The translations under genes and the position numbers were made by a program. This document shows positions 5,955 through 9,190 of a DNA stretch of 9,190 nucleotides, piece by piece. Below the pieces are notes generated by a model. The model did not search any database. It was not told the origin of the DNA and saw only the letters and a program-made list of their open reading frames with translations. This stretch comes from Clostridiales bacterium (GTDB lineage Bacteria > Bacillota > Clostridia > Oscillospirales > QAMX01): positions 1-9,190 of the forward strand of contig DUUG01000020.1 of NCBI GenBank assembly GCA_012841675.1, given 5' to 3'. Position 1 is the stretch's first letter; the number at the start of each line of letters is the position of its first letter.

Positions 5955-5983
5955 CAGTATATGCTTTTCGGCCATGTTGGTAC
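5955..5983 (-). promoter_or_regulatory. Putative sporulation-type promoter of collagen-like gene A
   Basis: GTACCAAC (5976-5983), nine bases, then AAGCATATACTG (5955-5966), 22 bases before the ATT start. The CATA core is the -10 hallmark of mother-cell sigma factors (sigma-E/sigma-K), and an AC 16 bases upstream of CATA fits the sigma-K -35. The same two blocks with the same spacing precede collagen-like gene B. Confidence 0.5.
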
Positions 5984-6013
5984 CTGCCCCCTACATCTTT
6001 CGTTCAATTATTC

Positions 6014-6050
6014 TGAGCCCGAAAGTGCCATCCATGGCCATCCCGGCTCA
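6014..6050 (-). other. Stem-loop between collagen-like genes B and A
   Basis: TGAGCC and GGCTCA (6 bp) close a loop that can form further pairs (GCCA/TGGC). No T-run follows on the minus strand, so it is not a canonical terminator. It may protect or process the gene B transcript end. Confidence 0.4.
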
Positions 6051-6068
6051 TTTACTTATAAACCCGTC

Positions 6069-6983
6069 TTACAAAGTCACAATTTGAACAACCGTCAAAT
6101 TGGCCTGAACGCCGGAAACGCCATAGTTCACATCCGCGCCGCTGTCATTTACAAGGCTAAACGAAAGAGGGGCTGCAGCCGTCAACAACGCGCTGCCGTG
6201 TAGCTGGAGTGTAACCATGGGCGCTGGCGAGCTAGACATAATCGATACGGCCGTACTGGTTTCGATGCCAAACGTAACCGTTTCATTGTCCTCTGCGCCA
6301 TTGGTGTTTACCCACCAGCTCATATAATACACGCCGGGCTCTGTTACACCGAAAACGCCTGTTCCCGAATTATAGGTTATATTCGGCGACGGAGCATGAA
6401 TGACTGTGTCAAATACCACGTTATCACCGTCACCAACTATGCCGCCGCTGCTTCCCTGCAATTGAACTTGCAAACCTGATAGGGCATTGCCAGGTCCGGC
6501 CGGACCCGTTTCTCCGGCAGGCCCCGTTGCGCCTGTTGCACCCGTTTCACCTGTGGGGCCTGTTGCACCGGCGGGGCCTGTTGCGCCGACAGGGCCAGTT
6601 GCGCCGGTTTCACCGGCAGGACCGGTGGCTCCAGCGGGGCCGGTTGGTCCGGTTGCGCCCATTACGCCCGTTTCTCCGGCAGGGCCAGTTTCTCCGGTAG
6701 GTCCCGTTGCACCAGTTGCGCCGGCAGGGCCAGTTGCGCCTGTTGCGCCGGTTGCACCCCGTGGGCCGGTTGATCCGGCAGCCCCCGTTGGGCCGGTGGA
6801 ACCTGCGGGTCCTCTTACGCCCATAGGTCCCGGGGGACCCGGAGGCCCGGGCGGGCCCGGAGGGCCAAACCGGCAGCAAAATTTGCACCTGCAGCAAAAA
6901 TTGCACCTGCAGCAACATCTGCTGATCCGACGGCCATATCTATTGCCCGAATGTATATCTTTATAAAAATAAGGATTGCACAT
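6069..6983 (-). CDS. Collagen-like protein B with C1q/BclA-like C-terminal domain
   Basis: A 304-residue protein in three parts. Residues 1-39 are basic and Cys-rich (C2, C23-C25, C27, C30, C31, C33, C36, C37) with no Sec signal peptide. Residues 40-162 are 41 uninterrupted Gly-X-Y triplets, starting GPPGPPGPPGPPGPMG and rich in GAT, GPA and GET. Residues 165-304 (NALSGLQVQLQGSSG to VVQIVTL) look like the beta-rich trimeric domain of exosporium collagens such as BclA (C1q/TNF-like): VVFDTVIHAPSPNITY, then GVFGVTEPGVYYMSWWVNTN. The ATG at 6981-6983 is preceded by AGGGGTGA five bases away. The protein probably forms glycosylated filaments on the spore surface, with the Cys cluster cross-linking it to the coat. 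Surface location is inferred from family and gene context; the sequence itself contains no targeting signal that I recognise. Confidence 0.9.
   Translation of the reverse strand: MCNPYFYKDIHSGNRYGRRISRCCCRCNFCCRCKFCCRFGPPGPPGPPGPPGPMGVRGPAGSTGPTGAAGSTGPRGATGATGATGPAGATGATGPTGETGPAGETGVMGATGPTGPAGATGPAGETGATGPVGATGPAGATGPTGETGATGATGPAGETGPAGPGNALSGLQVQLQGSSGGIVGDGDNVVFDTVIHAPSPNITYNSGTGVFGVTEPGVYYMSWWVNTNGAEDNETVTFGIETSTAVSIMSSSPAPMVTLQLHGSALLTAAAPLSFSLVNDSGADVNYGVSGVQANLTVVQIVTL
6498..6866 (-). repeat. Collagen Gly-X-Y repeat region of protein B (41 triplets)
   Basis: Nine-base units encode Gly-X-Y from G40 to A162 without interruption. They start with four GPP and then are mainly GAT, GPA, GET, GPT and GST. 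Composition is close to the repeat of protein A, pointing to shared ancestry or recombination between the two arrays. Confidence 0.95.
6873..6920 (-). repeat. 18-bp tandem repeat coding the Cys cluster of protein B
   Basis: Two 18-base copies (6873-6890, 6891-6908) differ by one base, and a third partial copy begins at 6909. They encode CRCNFC and CRCKFC plus a partial unit, so the Cys-rich leader grew by in-frame tandem duplication. Confidence 0.85.
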
Positions 6984-7000
6984 ACTATCACCCCTAATGA

Positions 7001-7029
7001 CAATATATGCTTAGAGAAGTGGTTTGCAC
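7001..7029 (-). promoter_or_regulatory. Putative sporulation-type promoter of collagen-like gene B
   Basis: GTGCAAAC (7022-7029), nine bases, then AAGCATATATTG (7001-7012), 17 bases before the ATG. Both blocks and the spacing match the element upstream of collagen-like gene A. Sigma-E or sigma-K recognition is inferred from the CATA -10 core. Confidence 0.5.
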
Positions 7030-7066
7030 TGCTTTTGTCCATAAGGAACCTACATACTTTCCAAAT

Positions 7067-7100
7067 AAAAAACGGCCGCTCTTGTAGAGCCGCCGCTTTT
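7067..7100 (-). terminator. Terminator after the broken lipoprotein gene (bidirectional shape)
   Basis: GCTCT/AGAGC and CGGC/GCCG arms with one G-G mismatch and an ACA loop are followed on the minus strand by six T (7067-7072). The plus strand also ends in a T-run. It isolates the collagen cassette from the upstream unit. Confidence 0.8.
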
Positions 7101-7147
7101 TATCTTCTTTAGGCAGGGATAACCTCTTGATGATTCCCTATTTTTCA

Positions 7148-7994
7148 CTAAGGCGGCGGAAAAACAACCACGTCATTCCGCTGTTCCAACCCGGCATAAA
7201 ACGCTTTATAGCCGCCTTGGGCCAAAATATTGACCGGCTCCGCCATGTAGGCAAGACTGTCCCATGTGGATTTCCAGCCCATTGGGTCCGTATATCCTTG
7301 TCTCGTTGCGTAAAAATCGTAATCCTTGCCGGATGCTTCTCGAATTTTCAATTCCTCGCCGCTTGCCTCGTAATTCCCCGGCGAAGGCGTCCTGTACGGA
7401 AAGCAGGTGCCGCTCCCCATAGGGGGCGTCGGCGTAATATTCCGTTTCAGAAATGGCGGCATAAAACGGCTCCTCCGCCAGTTTGGCCTTAAAAACCGGT
7501 TGCTCTAACGTTCCGCTCCGCTCAAGCGTAAGATATTGTAGGGAAGGAAAGGCGTACCCCCCTTGATAGATATCCGTTGCCTTGGTTGTCAGCACCGCAA
7601 GGTTCGCCCCGTTTAGCACGCGAACGGAAATTAGCGGGTATTCGCCCAAAAAATGCACAGAGTCCGACTTGCCGTGGTAGTAATACAGACCTATGGGCCG
7701 AAAATCCCACGTTGTGTGGGGCGCCGGCGGATCAACGGCAAACAAAAAGGCATTGTCGGCAATTTCGTAGGCAAAAACATACGTGGTTACATTGTTTCTT
7801 TCTTTATAAACCTTGTGCAATGCCCCTACAGGGCCCATTTTTTCGGGCTTTACTTCCGCCGGGCGGGCGGGTTAGTTCGTTTCCGTTAAATGGGCGGTTT
7901 GATAGGCCGTATCCGCCGGTTCTTGCCCTTTATGGCAGGCAGTCAGCATCACGCAAAGAAGAACGAGCGCAGCCGTTTTGAAGCGATTTTTCAC
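7148..7994 (-). pseudogene. Lipoprotein of unknown function, broken by a stop codon and a frameshift
   Basis: A GTG at 7992-7994 with an ideal AAGGAGG (8003-8009) starts MKNRFKTAALVLLCVMLTAC, a lipoprotein signal with lipobox LTAC (Cys20). After 40 codons the frame hits TAA (7872-7874) and then continues open as PARPAEVKPEKMGPVGAL and on to SETEYYADAPYGERHLL. At a G4 run (7376-7379) the likely original frame shifts: dropping one G gives DAFAGNYEASGEELKIRE and runs to DVVVFPPP and TAG at 7148-7150. Without the two lesions the product would be 281 residues. I do not recognise the domain; it is rich in aromatic residues and has no membrane segment after the signal. Promoter and terminator both look intact. 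The breaks could be real decay or sequence errors, the G4 slip being the more suspect. Confidence 0.75.
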
Positions 7995-8038
7995 CAGTAA
8001 CGCCTCCTTGGAAATACTACTGTTTTGCCCTTTTGTTT

Positions 8039-8067
8039 AATGTACATCAGAGTTTCCTTTATTGCAA
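8039..8067 (-). promoter_or_regulatory. Promoter of the lipoprotein (pseudo)gene
   Basis: TTGCAA (8062-8067) and TACATT (8039-8044) are separated by exactly 17 bases, about 45 bases upstream of the GTG start. Each box has two mismatches or fewer to the sigma-A consensus. Confidence 0.55.
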
Positions 8068-8081
8068 GTAAAATTTTAATC

Positions 8082-8108
8082 AAAAATACGGCCGCGCGCG
8101 GCGGCCGT
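8082..8108 (-). terminator. Intrinsic terminator after the CorC/HlyC-type gene
   Basis: A perfect 8-bp stem ACGGCCGC/GCGGCCGT with a CGCGC loop (8088-8108) is followed on the minus strand by ATTTTTG. Confidence 0.88.
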
Positions 8109-8142
8109 TTCGAATATATCCTTTTATAACGTCAGATTTCAA

Positions 8143-9190
8143 TTAATCCTTGCTTCTGTCTTTTTCCTTCTCCCTTTCCCGGCTACGTTCCTTTCGCTCT
8201 TCCTTTTCTTCCGGCGGAACGGGCGGAATCACCAGCTTCACAAGCTCGATGCGCTTATCCTTGACGGCTTCGATTTTCATCACAAGCCCCTCATGCTCAA
8301 ATTCAAGCCCGCAGTCTTCTTCCACAGGGATATGCCCCAGCAAATGGATAATAAGACCGCCTAAGGTGTCATAGTCTTCCGCTTTGCCGTCCAGGTTAAG
8401 GTCCAGCTCGTCGTTCAGATCGTGAATGGTGATCAAGCCGCTGACCTGATACGTTGTCTCGTCGATTTTGCGAATTTCCGGCTCGTCCACATCAAACTCG
8501 TCTTCAATATCGCCTACAATTTCCTCAATCAGGTCTTCCATGGTGACAATACCGGAAAAGCCGCCGTACTCATCGATGAGAACGGCCATATGTGTTTTGG
8601 TTTCCTTAAGCTCGATTAAAAGCTCGTCAACCGGTTTGCGCTCCGGCACGAAATAGGCCGGATGCAGAAGACTTGCGATGGATACCTGATCAAACCCAAC
8701 ACGCCGTGCTTCCAGCATAAAATCCTTCATATATAGAATGCCGACAATATTGTCAACATCTTCTTCGTAGACAGGAATGCGGGAATACCGTTCGTGGAGC
8801 ATTTCGTCCAGATATTCTGACAAGGGACGCGCTAGGTTAATCATATACACATCGGTTCTGGGCGTCATGACATTTTCCGCGGTCTTATGTTCAAAGTCAA
8901 AGACGCTTGTCAAAATATCGCTTTCCGTCTCATTCAATACGCCGGTCTCCTGCCCCGCTTCCACCATGGATTTGAATTCTTCCTTGGATATGCTCTCCTC
9001 GAACGCCTCTACCTTGAGCCCGGTCAAACGAAGCAGACCGTTGGTCGATGCGGAGAGAAGCTTCACAAAGGGGAAGAACAAAGCCTGTACAAAAGTAATG
9101 ATGCCCACCGTTGCCAAAGCAAACGATTCGGCCTTCTGCAAGGCCAGGCGTTTGGGATACAGCTCGCCCAAAACCAGGTTGAAGAAGATC
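8143..9190 (-). CDS. CorC/HlyC-type CNNM membrane protein with CBS pair (5' end outside window)
   Basis: The last 348 codons of a hemolysin-C/CorC family protein; the frame is open to the window edge, so the start and most of the DUF21 (CNNM) membrane domain lie beyond it. Visible in order: the end of the CNNM domain (VLGELYPKRLALQ, then hydrophobic TVGIITFVQALFFPFVKLL); the conserved linker and first CBS domain (SVFDFEHKTAENVMTPRTDV, YSRIPVYEEDVDNIVGILY); the second CBS domain (THMAVLIDEYGGFSGIVTME); and the CorC_HlyC transporter-associated domain (TYQVSGLITIHDLNDELDL, YDTLGGLIIHLLGHIP). The tail is highly charged (PPEEKEERKERSRERE...). Family members are linked to magnesium or cobalt transport or resistance; the exact ion cannot be read here. 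A TTG at 9169-9171 is an internal Leu codon, not the start. Confidence 0.94.
   Translation of the reverse strand, partial: IFFNLVLGELYPKRLALQKAESFALATVGIITFVQALFFPFVKLLSASTNGLLRLTGLKVEAFEESISKEEFKSMVEAGQETGVLNETESDILTSVFDFEHKTAENVMTPRTDVYMINLARPLSEYLDEMLHERYSRIPVYEEDVDNIVGILYMKDFMLEARRVGFDQVSIASLLHPAYFVPERKPVDELLIELKETKTHMAVLIDEYGGFSGIVTMEDLIEEIVGDIEDEFDVDEPEIRKIDETTYQVSGLITIHDLNDELDLNLDGKAEDYDTLGGLIIHLLGHIPVEEDCGLEFEHEGLVMKIEAVKDKRIELVKLVIPPVPPEEKEERKERSREREKEKDRSKD

Noticed and set aside
6487..6966. Plus-strand open frame opposite collagen-like gene B
   Set aside because: Same cause: antisense of the collagen repeat.
6815..7042. Minus-strand frame with a hydrophobic stretch (SLGVIVCAILIFIKIYIRAID) overlapping the start of collagen-like gene B
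   Set aside because: It overlaps protein B in another frame, crosses its promoter and ribosome binding site, and its C-terminal half is just the shifted Cys-rich and GPP coding region.
7577..7981. Plus-strand open frame opposite the broken lipoprotein gene
   Set aside because: No ribosome binding site, and the minus strand has a full promoter, Shine-Dalgarno, lipobox and terminator set.

Overview
The window reads as chromosomal DNA of a spore-forming Firmicute, most likely a clostridial or oscillospiraceous bacterium of moderate GC. The reasons are strong AGGAGG-type ribosome binding sites, the greA-lysS order, single-membrane lipoprotein signals, collagen-like (Gly-X-Thr) proteins of the kind found on spore surfaces, and sporulation-type promoter elements in front of them. 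No species call is justified. Every real gene lies on the minus strand, so the window is transcribed from high to low coordinates. Intrinsic terminators separate most transcription units.

Layout from high to low coordinates (direction of transcription): (1) the 3' part of a CorC/HlyC-type membrane protein with CBS domains (8143 to the window end), closed by a strong terminator. (2) A lipoprotein gene with its own promoter, ribosome binding site and terminator, broken by an in-frame stop and by a +1 frameshift (7148-7994). (3) A spore-surface-like cassette: collagen-like protein B (6069-6983, C1q/BclA-like C-terminal domain), collagen-like protein A (4736-5932, different C-terminal domain, apparently started at an ATT codon), and a GT4 glycosyltransferase (3525-4667) that could decorate the Thr-rich collagen repeats. 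Both collagen genes carry the same promoter-like motif just upstream of the ribosome binding site. (4) A polar amino acid ABC importer operon (binding protein, permease, ATPase; 1002-3275) with a good housekeeping-type promoter and a palindrome resembling an arginine-repressor box. (5) A greA unit with a consensus promoter, a structured leader containing its own intrinsic terminator, and greA itself (171-638). It is followed by two hairpins and the first 26 codons of lysS (1-78).

The most striking observation is the amino acid binding protein at 2436-3275. The segment that normally ends this fold (hinge strand and last helix, up to the WFG motif) sits at the N-terminus directly after the lipid anchor. 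The protein then ends at the VDE..GRYL motif where that segment would normally follow. This looks like a natural circular permutation of an SBP_bac_3 protein. Other items worth a second look are the ATT start of collagen A, the shared promoter motif of the two collagen genes, and the promoter-terminator leader of greA, which recalls the short greA-leader transcripts known in E. coli.
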